Assembly (NCBI RefSeq): GCF_018613695.1
Contig: NZ_JAGGPR010000003.1
Span: forward strand, 208,301-272,300
Length of the DNA: 64,000 nucleotides
Direction of reading: 5' to 3'
Source of the DNA: Arthrobacter sp. ISL-95
GTDB taxonomy: Bacteria; Actinomycetota; Actinomycetes; Actinomycetales; Micrococcaceae
Shown: positions 8,693-16,322 of the stretch, piece by piece
How positions within the stretch are numbered: the first letter of the stretch is position 1
Layout: each line of letters opens with the position of its first letter
The notes under the pieces: model-generated
What the model saw: the letters and a program-made list of their open reading frames with translations, nothing else
What the model was told of the DNA's origin: nothing
Database searches by the model: none
Position numbers and translations under genes: made by a program

Positions 8693-9973
8693 GTGGCCCT
8701 CAATCTCAATCAGCAACTGGCAGGCGCGGAAAGAATCAGCCCGGGGCTTGGAAGCACCCCACCCAAATCAGCTTCCCGCGCCTACATCATCGGCATGCCC
8801 ATAGCGAGTGCCGGCCTCTGGATGGCCGTCCTTGCCCCCGCGCTGGTAGTCCTCGCCATCAAGGTCTCGGAGATCACCACCCCGGATACCCGCGCTGGTG
8901 CACTCAGCCTCGTGGCAGGCGTCGGAGCGGCTGTCGCTTTGCTCGCCAACCCGTTCTTTGGCCGGCTCAGCGACCGAACCACGTCCCGTTTCGGGATGCG
9001 CAAACCGTGGATTGTGGGTGGATCCCTGATCGGTCTTGCAGCACTCTTTCTACTGGGTTCGGCCACGGAAGTCGGGGCGGTCCTTGTAGCCTGGGTTGTA
9101 GCACAGTTGGGCTTCAACGCAGCCCTGGCCGCTCTGGTGGCTACCCTTCCCGACCAAGCGGGCCCAACGGAACGCGGGCGCCTTTCCGGACTCATCGGCA
9201 TGACGTTGCCCATTGGCCTCGTGGCGGCGGCATTCTTCGCGCAAATGTTCGAGACCGCCTTGCAGATGGCCGTTGTGCCGGGGATCGTGGGGACGACAAT
9301 AGCCATTGCTTTCGCTTTCACCTTCAAGGACCGCGTTCTCACCGAAAAACCGGCACCGCTGAACGTCAAGGAAATTCTTGGTTCCTTCTACTTCAACCCC
9401 GAGGATTACCCCGGCCTGGGATGGGCCTGGGTCACCAAGTTCTTGGTCTATGTGGGCTACTGCGCCGGCCTTCTCTACCTGCCGTACTTCTTCACGGACC
9501 ACTTCCACGTCGCCGAAACGCAGGTCACCAGCCTGGTCTTCCAAGCAACCCTGGTGAGCTCTGCCGGCACCGTCATCACCAGCCTTGCCGGTGGCTGGAT
9601 CAGCGACCGTCTTGGCAAGCGCAAAAGCATGGTCATCATCTCTGCCCTCATCATGATGGGCGGACTTGTGGTCATCGCCACCAGCACCAACACCGGCCAA
9701 GTGCTGGTGGGCCAAGGAATCCTGGGCTTGGGCCTGGGCGTCTTCAGCGCCGTGGATGTAGCCCTCATTACCGACCTGCTGCCTGGCGACCAGTCAGAGA
9801 ATGCCAAGACCTTCGGTGTCTTCAACATCGCCCAAGCCCTCCCCCAATCCCTGGTGCCTGCTATCGCCTTCCCCGTGATCGCTCTGGGCGGCTACCCGGC
9901 ACTGTTCCTCGGCGGTGCGGTTGTCGGCATCATCGGAGCCCTCCTCGTCACACGTATCAAAGGAGTCAAATAA
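8693..9973 (+). CDS. MFS transporter, sugar/glycoside type
   Basis: A 426-residue major facilitator with 12 predicted membrane helices. The loop 2-3 signature is GRLSDRTTSRFGMRKPW, a form of motif A resembling the D-R-T-x-x-R-x-G-x-R-x-P-W of sucrose/glycoside symporters (GPH and SLC45-like); the second-half repeat is GGWISDRLGKRKSM. It probably imports the substrate of the beta-glucosidase encoded next. The start is GTG at 8693 behind a strong AGGAGG. Its stop codon is immediately followed by the ATG of the GH3 gene, so the two are translationally linked. The substrate is inferred from the neighbour. Confidence 0.88.
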   Translation: MALNLNQQLAGAERISPGLGSTPPKSASRAYIIGMPIASAGLWMAVLAPALVVLAIKVSEITTPDTRAGALSLVAGVGAAVALLANPFFGRLSDRTTSRFGMRKPWIVGGSLIGLAALFLLGSATEVGAVLVAWVVAQLGFNAALAALVATLPDQAGPTERGRLSGLIGMTLPIGLVAAAFFAQMFETALQMAVVPGIVGTTIAIAFAFTFKDRVLTEKPAPLNVKEILGSFYFNPEDYPGLGWAWVTKFLVYVGYCAGLLYLPYFFTDHFHVAETQVTSLVFQATLVSSAGTVITSLAGGWISDRLGKRKSMVIISALIMMGGLVVIATSTNTGQVLVGQGILGLGLGVFSAVDVALITDLLPGDQSENAKTFGVFNIAQALPQSLVPAIAFPVIALGGYPALFLGGAVVGIIGALLVTRIKGVK

Positions 9974-12469
9974 ATGAATCCCACACTTTCGGCCGCTGTC
10001 ACAGCACCACAGACACGAGCACCGGATGCCGAGGCGAAGATCCGCGAACTCGCCCGGAGCCTGACCCTGGAGCAGCAGGTTCAACTGCTGACCGGGGCGG
10101 ATGTCTGGTCCACCCACGCCATTCCGGAGATTGGCTTGTCCCGCATGGTCATGTCCGATGGACCGGCGGGTGTTCGGGGCGAAGACTTCGATGAGCGCCA
10201 CGACTCTCTCTCCTTGCCGTCGTCGTCGGCGTTATCCGCAACATGGAGCGTCGAAACGGCCCACCGCTACGGCCAGGTCCTGGGCCAGGAAGCCCGGCGG
10301 AAGGGCGTCCACGCCGTCCTGGGCCCCACCATCAACCTGCACCGCTCCCCGCTGGGTGGCCGCCACTTCGAATGCATGAGCGAGGACCCCCGGCTCACCG
10401 CAACCATGGCCGCCGGCTACGTGGCCGGCGTGCAATCCATGGGAGTCGGCGCCACGCCCAAGCACTACCTCGCCAACGAAGCCGAAACCGAGCGGTTCAC
10501 TGCCGACTCCGTAGTGGACGATCGCCCCCTCCGCGAGCTCTACCTGGCGGCTTTCGAGGACGCGATCACCGAGGCCCGCGCGTGGCTGGTGATGAGCTCG
10601 TACAACTCCATCAACGGCACCACCGCGAGTGAGAACAAGCTGCTCGAAACGCCGCTTTCCTCCGAGTGGGGCTTCGATGGCGTCGTAGTGTCCGACTGGA
10701 CCGGCGTACGCTCTGTGGACGCCGCAAACGCCCACCAGGACCTTGAAATGCCCGGCCCGGTAGGCCACTGGGGACCCAAGCTCCTTGCAGCCGTCAACGA
10801 TAGCCGCGTCAGCCGCGAAGCGATCCTGGAGAAGGTCACCCGGATCCTGCGCCTCGCAGCCCGTGTGGGCTCCCTCGAAGGCTTCGAACCTGCGGTGACC
10901 CAGCTCCCGACGCAACTGGACGGGGCCGCCGTCGCACGTGAAGTTGCCGTTCGCGGGGCTGTGCTGGTCCGCAACAAGGGCATCCTGCCGCTGGACGCCA
11001 AGGCGCTCAGCAGCGTCGCCGTGATCGGCCACAACGCCGACGAAGCCCGCACCCAGGGCGGCGGAAGCGCCACCGTGATGCCCAAGTACACCGTCTCGCC
11101 GTTGGAGGGCCTCCGTAAAGTACTGCCCGACGACGTCACGGTCACCTACGCGCGCGGGGCTAAGGTAGCCGAGGGCATCCAGCCCTTCCCCCGCGCATCC
11201 CTGCACAACCCGGTGTCCGACGTCCCCGGAATCCGCGTGACCTTCCTCGCCGAAGATGGCACGGAGATCTCCGGCGAAGACCGCTTGGCCTCGCATCTGA
11301 TCTGGTTTGGCATCGGAATTCCCGACGGCGCGGCCTCCATCCGGATGGAGGCCGACTGGACAGCCGAAACAGAAGGCGTCCACCACCTCGGAGTCGGCAC
11401 CGTGGGCCACATCCGCTTTGTCCTGGACGGAACGGTAGTCTTCAACGACGAGATCAAGGACGACACCGAAGTTCTGGGTGCCGCCCTGTTCGATCCGCCC
11501 AAGACCGTCCACGCTGTGGAAACCACCGCCGGCCAGACCGTCCGAATCGAGGCCGAGTACCAACTGCCCAAGGAACAGGTCATCCCGTTCACGGCCATCC
11601 TTTTGGGCGAGGAGACCGTGGTGGCGGATCCGCACGCCGAGATCGACGCCGCCGTGGATGCTGCCCGAAACTCTGACGTAGCCGTGGTGGTTGTGGGCAC
11701 CAACGCAGCAATCGAATCCGAGGGCTTCGACCGCAAGGACCTGGACCTTCCCGGACACCAAAACCAGCTCGTGGAAGCCGTTGCCGCAGCCAACCCACGC
11801 ACGGTGGTGGTGGTGAACTCCGGATCTCCGGTCCTCATGCCGTGGCTCGATCAGGTGGGCGCAGTCCTGCTGGGCTGGTTTGGAGGCCAGGAATTCGGCA
11901 ACGCAATCGCTGACATCCTGCTCGGTGCCGAAGAACCCGGCGGGCGCCTCCCCACCACCTGGCCTGCCGCGCTGGAAGACGTCCCCGTCCTGAACACCAC
12001 ACCCGTTGACGGCAAGGTGGTCTACTCCGAGGGAATCCACGTCGGGTACCGGGCATGGCTGAAGCAGGAAGCCGAGGGCGGCGCGGCTCCGGCCCTCCCG
12101 TTCGGTTATGGCCTTGGCTACACGACGTTCGAGTTCGGCAAGACCCACGCACCGCAGGTGGTCACCGCGGGCAACGACGTTGTGGTGCACGTTCCCGTCA
12201 AGAACACCGGCACCCGCACGGGTCGGGAAGTAGTCCAGGTCTATGTGGAACGCCCCGATTCCTCCGTGGAGAGGCCCGTGCGCTGGCTCGCTGGCTACAC
12301 TGGGACGCACCTCGCCCCGGCCGGCACGGAGAGCGTGGAAATACTCATCCCGGCCAAGGCGTTTGCATATTACGACGCCGGCTGGCAGTTTGAGCTGGGC
12401 ACGTTCCGGTTGCTGGTTGGTCGCCACTCGGCCGACGACTTCCAACAGCTGGACATCGAACTCCGGTAA
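9974..12469 (+). CDS. Glycoside hydrolase family 3 beta-glucosidase with PA14 domain
   Basis: An 831-residue cytoplasmic beta-glucosidase (no signal peptide) that would hydrolyse imported beta-glucosides. The GH3 N-terminal barrel includes MSDGPAGVRG, LGPTINLHRSPLGGRHFE and KHYLANEAE. The nucleophile is Asp241 in VVVSDWTGV. A PA14-like insertion spans about residues 410-530 (SHLIWFGIGIPDGAASIRME onward, ending in FNDEIKDD and neighbouring strands). The GH3 C-terminal sandwich has VVVVGTNAAIESEGFDR, and a fibronectin-III-like domain ends the protein (TGREVVQVYVERPDSS). PA14-bearing GH3 enzymes are usually beta-glucosidases, but beta-xylosidase activity cannot be excluded. The start follows AAAGGAG directly after the MFS stop. 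Confidence 0.94.
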   Translation: MNPTLSAAVTAPQTRAPDAEAKIRELARSLTLEQQVQLLTGADVWSTHAIPEIGLSRMVMSDGPAGVRGEDFDERHDSLSLPSSSALSATWSVETAHRYGQVLGQEARRKGVHAVLGPTINLHRSPLGGRHFECMSEDPRLTATMAAGYVAGVQSMGVGATPKHYLANEAETERFTADSVVDDRPLRELYLAAFEDAITEARAWLVMSSYNSINGTTASENKLLETPLSSEWGFDGVVVSDWTGVRSVDAANAHQDLEMPGPVGHWGPKLLAAVNDSRVSREAILEKVTRILRLAARVGSLEGFEPAVTQLPTQLDGAAVAREVAVRGAVLVRNKGILPLDAKALSSVAVIGHNADEARTQGGGSATVMPKYTVSPLEGLRKVLPDDVTVTYARGAKVAEGIQPFPRASLHNPVSDVPGIRVTFLAEDGTEISGEDRLASHLIWFGIGIPDGAASIRMEADWTAETEGVHHLGVGTVGHIRFVLDGTVVFNDEIKDDTEVLGAALFDPPKTVHAVETTAGQTVRIEAEYQLPKEQVIPFTAILLGEETVVADPHAEIDAAVDAARNSDVAVVVVGTNAAIESEGFDRKDLDLPGHQNQLVEAVAAANPRTVVVVNSGSPVLMPWLDQVGAVLLGWFGGQEFGNAIADILLGAEEPGGRLPTTWPAALEDVPVLNTTPVDGKVVYSEGIHVGYRAWLKQEAEGGAAPALPFGYGLGYTTFEFGKTHAPQVVTAGNDVVVHVPVKNTGTRTGREVVQVYVERPDSSVERPVRWLAGYTGTHLAPAGTESVEILIPAKAFAYYDAGWQFELGTFRLLVGRHSADDFQQLDIELR

Positions 12470-12624
12470 TACAGGGGCGAAATGACGCTGGGCGGCGGGT
12501 TTTTTTGCCCGTCACCCACGTGGTTTTCGCCACAAGCTGTGGAACTGGGGTATGGTATGGAATTTTCGTGGCATGCTGTACGTTGCATACCCGGTAACCC
12601 CCTAACACGAAGAGGCATTAAAAA

Positions 12625-12924
12625 GTGGCAGCCGATTACGACGAACTCCGTACCGATGTAAAAGAGAACCAGGAGCAGTCCCTCCAGGCTCTCCAGTCCG
12701 CCAGCGCTCCCACGGCCAAGAGTGTCGTGCTTGAACTGGACGAAACCGATGGCCTCGACGCCAACGGCCCCGGCGGCGAAATCGTCGCTGAAGAACTGGT
12801 CATCCAGGTCATCCCGCAGGCAAACGACGAGTTCACTTGTCACTCCTGCTTCCTGGTTCGCCACCGTTCGCAGATTGCCCGCGAAAAAGATGGCGTCGCC
12901 TACTGCACTGACTGCGAAGGCTAA
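12625..12924 (+). CDS. DUF4193 family zinc-ribbon protein
   Basis: A 99-residue actinobacterial DUF4193 protein. The N-terminal part is acidic (MAADYDELRTDVKENQEQSL) and ends in a zinc ribbon made of FTCHSCFLVRHRSQIA and YCTDCEG, with two C-x2-C pairs. Orthologues are near universal in actinobacteria, have been discussed as RNA-polymerase or sigma-linked small proteins, and have no firmly assigned job. The GTG at 12625 is chosen because of the conserved beginning; the preceding AGAGG lies about 10 nt upstream. A strong hairpin follows, so it is probably a monocistronic gene. Confidence 0.9.
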   Translation: MAADYDELRTDVKENQEQSLQALQSASAPTAKSVVLELDETDGLDANGPGGEIVAEELVIQVIPQANDEFTCHSCFLVRHRSQIAREKDGVAYCTDCEG

Positions 12925-12980
12925 GACGACTCACCACCCCGGCGGACTTACATCGTCAGGGAGTGCCGCCGTCGGGATTA

Positions 12981-13024
12981 AATTGCGGAAGGACCGGAGC
13001 AAGCGCTCCGGTCCTTCCGCAATT
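12981..13024. terminator. Bidirectional terminator, 20-bp perfect stem
   Basis: Arms 12981-13000 and 13005-13024 are perfectly complementary with a 4-nt loop (AAGC). The stem begins AATT and ends AATT followed by AAAA, so both strands have an A/T flank. It separates the convergent DUF4193 and LapA-like genes. Its inner 15 bp are identical to the stem of the terminator after lysC. Confidence 0.88.
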
Positions 13025-13029
13025 AAAAC

Positions 13030-13410
13030 CTAGTAGCCGCCTCCCGGCCCGCTAACAGCTTTCTTGCGGCGGTGGTTGGAGATTCTGAGTTGGAGAATTC
13101 TGGCGCCGCCCGCAAGAGCAACCAGCACTCCTCCGCCTACAGCGGCAATGAAAAGTGTGGTGCCCAGGGCGAGCGTCCCTTCCAGCCCAAAGAACCGGAC
13201 TGTGATCATGTCCTGGTTTTGGACGAAGAACACGATCAACACCACCAGGACCACCAAACCAACAGCTACTGCCACCCACAAAGCGGCGGTACGGGTTGGT
13301 CTGTCGTGGCCTGACGCTGGCGGGACAACACGCTCCTTGTGCTCGGAACTACCTGAATCCGGGCGGTCGGGACTGCTCGGAACCCTTGCTGCATCGTCCT
13401 GGAAACTCAT
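13030..13410 (-). CDS. LapA / DUF1049 family membrane protein
   Basis: About 126 residues. A polar N-terminal tail with SSEHKERVVPPASGHDRPTR is followed by two transmembrane helices: ALWVAVAVGLVVLVVLIVFF, then TTLFIAAVGGGVLVALAGGA. The linking V-Q-N-Q-D-M-I-T-V-R-F-F-G pattern is the DUF1049/LapA hallmark. LapA in E. coli takes part in lipopolysaccharide assembly, but actinobacterial members lack that context and their role is unknown. The ATG at 13410 (MSFQDDAARV) is chosen over the upstream one because AGAGGGGG precedes it at good distance. A promoter is visible at 13453-13480. Confidence 0.85.
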   Translation of the reverse strand: MSFQDDAARVPSSPDRPDSGSSEHKERVVPPASGHDRPTRTAALWVAVAVGLVVLVVLIVFFVQNQDMITVRFFGLEGTLALGTTLFIAAVGGGVLVALAGGARILQLRISNHRRKKAVSGPGGGY

Positions 13411-13452
13411 TGATGGCCCCCTCTTTACGCCAGCATTTACCGTACTACTCAT

Positions 13453-13480
13453 ATAATAAGCATGCTGACTAGTTGCTCAA
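13453..13480 (-). promoter_or_regulatory. Promoter of the LapA-like gene with AGCATGCT element
   Basis: On the minus strand, TTGAGC (13475-13480) and TATTAT (13453-13458) are separated by 16 bp. The spacer contains AGTCAGCATGCTTAT, which overlaps the -10 box and is nearly the same as the sequence in the manganese catalase promoter. The element contains the palindrome AGCATGCT. It is placed about 40 bp before the start codon. Confidence 0.55.
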
Positions 13481-13533
13481 CAGTGGCATGGTGAACTGAC
13501 CCAGGTCAAGGCAGGGGAAGCCCCGAACATGAG

Positions 13534-13563
13534 GAAGGGCCGGAGTTCGCGGTCCGGCCCTTC
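13534..13563. terminator. Hairpin terminator
   Basis: An 11-bp stem (GAAGGGCCGGA at 13534-13544 with TCCGGCCCTTC at 13553-13563) and an 8-nt loop, just beyond the stop of the small minus-strand gene at 13579. Its composition resembles the two GGACCGGAGC-type terminators further left. Confidence 0.65.
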
Positions 13564-13578
13564 GGCATTTCACGCCCG

Positions 13579-13809
13579 TCAGACGCTGTAGTCGGTGCTG
13601 GTTGGCCCGGGATCGTTATTCCGGACTGCGTAGTGATGACCCCCAGAGTCGGTCTCAACGTCAAAGTTCTTCAAATCCGCCTCGGAAGCGGTCTCGAAAT
13701 CATCATGCTTGTGCAGCACGGGGCCGTCCGTATCACCATGGGTTGCCGGTCCAAAAACGGACTGCAGCCGCTCGGTTACGTGGACGAAGCCTTCCATTCT
13801 GCGTCCCAT
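13579..13809 (-). CDS. Small hypothetical protein (76 aa)
   Basis: The protein begins MGRRMEGFVHVTERLQSVFG and continues with an acidic, His-rich soluble segment (VLHKHDDFETASEADLKNFD, GGHHYAVRNN). No known domain is recognised. The ATG at 13809 has a good AAGGAAGGGAGG site about 8 nt upstream, which argues that it is real, while the GTG at 13818 would overlap that site. A hairpin follows the stop. Function is unknown. Confidence 0.6.
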   Translation of the reverse strand: MGRRMEGFVHVTERLQSVFGPATHGDTDGPVLHKHDDFETASEADLKNFDVETDSGGHHYAVRNNDPGPTSTDYSV

Positions 13810-13951
13810 GTTTTCCACCTCCCTTCCTTACCGGAGAGAGAAAAGCGGCAGGGCTGGTGCGCGCCGTTCAGTGAGCTAATTTTACGCCTGTTGGCGGGAA
13901 AAGGCTCTCGCCAAGATGCTCCGGGATTCATCGCCGGATGCGGAAGGGGAC

Positions 13952-14215
13952 CTACCGCAGGGACTTGTCATCCGGATTGCGGGGCACCACGTAGGTGCTG
14001 CCATCGGGCCGGCGGAGTGTTTCCCATTGCTGAGTCTCAGCCTGGCGTTGGGCGAGCAACTTCCTGTTTGCCTCGGTCATCTCATGGTCCAGGGAGCTGC
14101 TGTGCGCGGGGCCAAAAATTACCCGGAACTTCCCTGTCGCGCGCATGAACTTCCGTGTGTACGATTCCTTGGCCACGCGGATCGACTCCTCTTTTAGGCG
14201 GTTCAGTAACTCCAT
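13952..14215 (-). CDS. Small hypothetical protein divergent from an OhrR-type regulator
   Basis: An 87-residue soluble, charged protein (MELLNRLKEESIRVAKESYT; later PAHSSSLDHEMTEANRKLLA and GSTYVVPRNPDDKSLR). No domain is recognised. There is no ribosome binding site before the ATG, so it may be translated from a leaderless transcript, which is common in actinobacteria. Its start lies 14 bp from the TTAGTGCACTAA palindrome shared with the divergent MarR/OhrR-type gene, so redox or stress control is likely. Real gene status is probable but unproven. Confidence 0.55.
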   Translation of the reverse strand: MELLNRLKEESIRVAKESYTRKFMRATGKFRVIFGPAHSSSLDHEMTEANRKLLAQRQAETQQWETLRRPDGSTYVVPRNPDDKSLR

Positions 14216-14228
14216 AGTAGGCTAATCA

Positions 14229-14240
14229 TTAGTGCACTAA
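14229..14240. promoter_or_regulatory. Palindromic operator TTAGTGCACTAA
   Basis: A 12-bp perfect palindrome in the 77-bp divergent promoter region between the small gene at 13952-14215 and the MarR-type regulator at 14293. MarR/OhrR proteins bind this type of AT-rich palindrome over the promoters, so autoregulation and control of the small gene are inferred. Confidence 0.6.
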
Positions 14241-14292
14241 CTAATTGACGCGTGTGCGCTAATCGATCTGGCAGCGAGCACAGGAGGCAGCC

Positions 14293-14757
14293 ATGACAGC
14301 CATTGATGAATCCACCCGGGAGACCGACGACCTCCTCTTGGAACGCCAACTGTGCTTCGCCCTGACCGTGGCCTCGCGCAGTGTTGTGGGCGTGTACAAG
14401 CCAGTGTTGGAGCGGCTCGGGCTCACCCATCCCCAGTACTTGGTGATGCTGGCCCTCTGGGAACGAAGTCCCCGGACACTGAAGGACATCAGCGACAGCC
14501 TTCTCCACGACCCCGCCACGCTCTCCCCGCTGTTACGACGCCTCGAGGAAGCGGAACTCATTACCCGCGAGCGCGTTCCCGGTAATGAGCGGGCGCTGGC
14601 GGTCAAGCTGACGGACAAAGGTGCCGAACTCCGCGCACAGGCCACAGCTGTTCCGGGCGAGATCCGCGAACGCCTGCAGCTCAGCCGCGAAGAAGTAGCC
14701 GAACTCCACCAAGCCATGACCGGGCTGATCGCCGCCACCCAGCGGCGCAACCCCTAG
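14293..14757 (+). CDS. MarR family regulator, OhrR type (organic peroxide sensor)
   Basis: A 154-residue MarR protein. ERQLCFALTVASRSVVGVYK carries the N-terminal reactive cysteine (Cys22 here) in the same Q-L-C-F-A-L context as OhrR of Bacillus. LTHPQYLVMLALWER follows, then the winged helix (TLKDISDSLLHDPATLSPLL, R-R-L-E-E-A-E-L-I) and TDKGAELRAQA. OhrR proteins are derepressed when the cysteine is oxidised by organic hydroperoxides. An ohr gene, the usual target, is not adjacent; the divergent neighbour is a small protein of unknown function. Start ATG behind AGGAGG. Confidence 0.88.
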   Translation: MTAIDESTRETDDLLLERQLCFALTVASRSVVGVYKPVLERLGLTHPQYLVMLALWERSPRTLKDISDSLLHDPATLSPLLRRLEEAELITRERVPGNERALAVKLTDKGAELRAQATAVPGEIRERLQLSREEVAELHQAMTGLIAATQRRNP

Positions 14758-14848
14758 CCAAGGACAGTCCCCCGGTGGTCTTCTTGAAGCGAACACGGAA
14801 ACGGGCGCCACAAGTGCCACGTAAAATGGACGCAACCTAGGAGATTCC

Positions 14849-15367
14849 ATGCGCATGCGATTTGTTCGGCCCTTGCTGGCAGTACTGGCCGTTGCCGGCC
14901 TCGCCGCATGCTCAGGCACCCCCACGCCAGGTTCCACAGGCAGCGCCAGCCAGGCGCCGTCGTCGGCTCCTTCAAGCAGCAGCCCCAGCAACACCGCAAC
15001 CCCCGGCGCGTCGGCGGCCACCGGCGCGGGCAATGCCGAACTGTCCATCACACTCGTTGAAACTCCGGAGTCCGCTCCCCAAACGTTGACGCTCGTCTGT
15101 AAAGATGGCGCACCGGCGGCCGAAAGCAGCCACCCGTCGGCGGCCAAGGCCTGCACCACACTCAAAAACGGCCCCACCATCCTGAGCCCGGCCCCCACTC
15201 GGACGGACCAGGCCTGCACCATGCAGTACGGCGGCCCGGCAACAGCCAAGGTGACCGGTTCAGTGGACGGCAAGGAAGTCAGCGCGTCCTTCAACCGCAC
15301 GGACGGCTGCCAAATCGCCCTCTGGGACGCCGCGAAGAGCGTCCTCGGATCAGATGGCGGCCTCTAG
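14849..15367 (+). CDS. SSI-like (subtilisin inhibitor-like) lipoprotein
   Basis: A 172-residue lipoprotein with signal peptide and lipobox L-A-A-C at Cys21, then a Ser/Pro/Ala linker to about residue 60. The C-terminal domain resembles Streptomyces subtilisin inhibitor. Two cysteine pairs are seen: L-V-C-K and A-C-T-T-L, then ACTMQYGGP and RTDGCQIALWD. The third cysteine is followed by T-M-Q-Y, where SSI has C-P-M-V-Y with Met as the P1 residue, so the P1 methionine appears retained. It is likely surface-bound and may inhibit subtilase proteases. AGGAG precedes the start. The gene overlaps the next by 14 bp. Inhibitory activity is inferred. Confidence 0.78.
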   Translation: MRMRFVRPLLAVLAVAGLAACSGTPTPGSTGSASQAPSSAPSSSSPSNTATPGASAATGAGNAELSITLVETPESAPQTLTLVCKDGAPAAESSHPSAAKACTTLKNGPTILSPAPTRTDQACTMQYGGPATAKVTGSVDGKEVSASFNRTDGCQIALWDAAKSVLGSDGGL

Positions 15368-16292
15368 GCTGCGGCACCTCCCCCAAGAGCAATGGCTCGG
15401 GCTGGAGGCGGCCCATCATGCGCGCGTCGCGCGGTACGCAGATCCATATCTGGCCAGGCGCTCGGCCGGGAAAAAGCACCCCGTGGAAGACTTCCTCTTC
15501 ACGTATTACACCCAGAAGCCCGGCCAGTTGCAGCGTTGGCATCCCGGCGACGGCGTGGTCCTCAGCGGCGAACGCGCCTTGGAGCGCGCTCCTTGGAAGT
15601 TCTACAGGACGCTCGACGACGCCGAGCTCGCCTCAGTGGGGCTGACTCCGGGTACGCCCGCTGTCACCTTTGACCGCGGCAGCTTCCTATCCGACCGAGC
15701 CGAGGCTGTGCGCTTTGCCGGAATCATCCTGGCGGGCACGGCCAAGCGACCGGCTCAATTCGGGTGCTTTGGGCTGCACGAGTGGGCCATGGTGTACCGC
15801 CAGGAAAAATTTGAGTTGCGGCACGAATACCTGCAGCTGAGGCTCGGCGGTGAGGGCACGGACACCGTTGTTGAAGAGAACCGCATCCGTTGCTCGCACT
15901 TTGATGCTTTCCGCTTTTACACACCGGACGCCACCCCGTTGAATGAGCTCACGCCCACCCGGGAGAACCAACGCACCATGGAGCAGCCGGGCTGCCTGCA
16001 TGCCAACATGGACCTCTATAAATGGGCGTACAAACTGACGCCGGCCTTGCCGAGCGCGCTGGTGATGGACGCTTTCGAGCTGTCTTGGCGGATCCGGGCG
16101 ATGGACATGCAGGCCTCCCCCTACGATCTTGAAGAATGGGGCTACCCGCCCATCAGGATTGAGACACCGCAGGGTAAGTCCGAGTACGTTGAATACCAGC
16201 GGGCTTTCGCAGCCGAATCCCAGGAGCTGCGGGTCCGTGTGCTCAAGGCAGTAGGGCCGCTCTTGGACGAGCTGAGCGGCTTGGCTGCCTGA
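15354..16292 (+). CDS. Conserved actinobacterial protein, often named 3-methyladenine DNA glycosylase (name unsupported)
   Basis: A soluble protein of 312 residues. Distinctive segments are KFYRTLDDAELASVGLTPG, FGLHEWAMVYRQ, ENRIRCSHFDAFRFYTPDA, EQPGCLHANMDLYKWAYKL and DMQASPYDLEEWGYPPIRIE. From memory, close relatives in Arthrobacter and Streptomyces are labelled 3-methyladenine DNA glycosylase, but I see neither the helix-hairpin-helix-Gly/Pro-Asp of the AlkA type nor an AAG-type fold. Many His, Cys, Asp and Glu residues in conserved blocks suggest a metal or nucleotide-binding enzyme. It overlaps the upstream SSI-like gene by 14 bp and sits between two SSI-like paralogues, so cotranscription is likely. 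Function is unknown. Confidence 0.75.
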   Translation: MAASRLRHLPQEQWLGLEAAHHARVARYADPYLARRSAGKKHPVEDFLFTYYTQKPGQLQRWHPGDGVVLSGERALERAPWKFYRTLDDAELASVGLTPGTPAVTFDRGSFLSDRAEAVRFAGIILAGTAKRPAQFGCFGLHEWAMVYRQEKFELRHEYLQLRLGGEGTDTVVEENRIRCSHFDAFRFYTPDATPLNELTPTRENQRTMEQPGCLHANMDLYKWAYKLTPALPSALVMDAFELSWRIRAMDMQASPYDLEEWGYPPIRIETPQGKSEYVEYQRAFAAESQELRVRVLKAVGPLLDELSGLAA

Positions 16293-16322
16293 CCACCCCG
16301 CCGTCACCAGCGAAAGGTAACC

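Noticed and set aside
10232..12445. 737-residue open frame antisense to the GH3 gene
   Set aside because: A shadow of strong GC bias in the third positions of the real gene; no ribosome binding site and no family motif.
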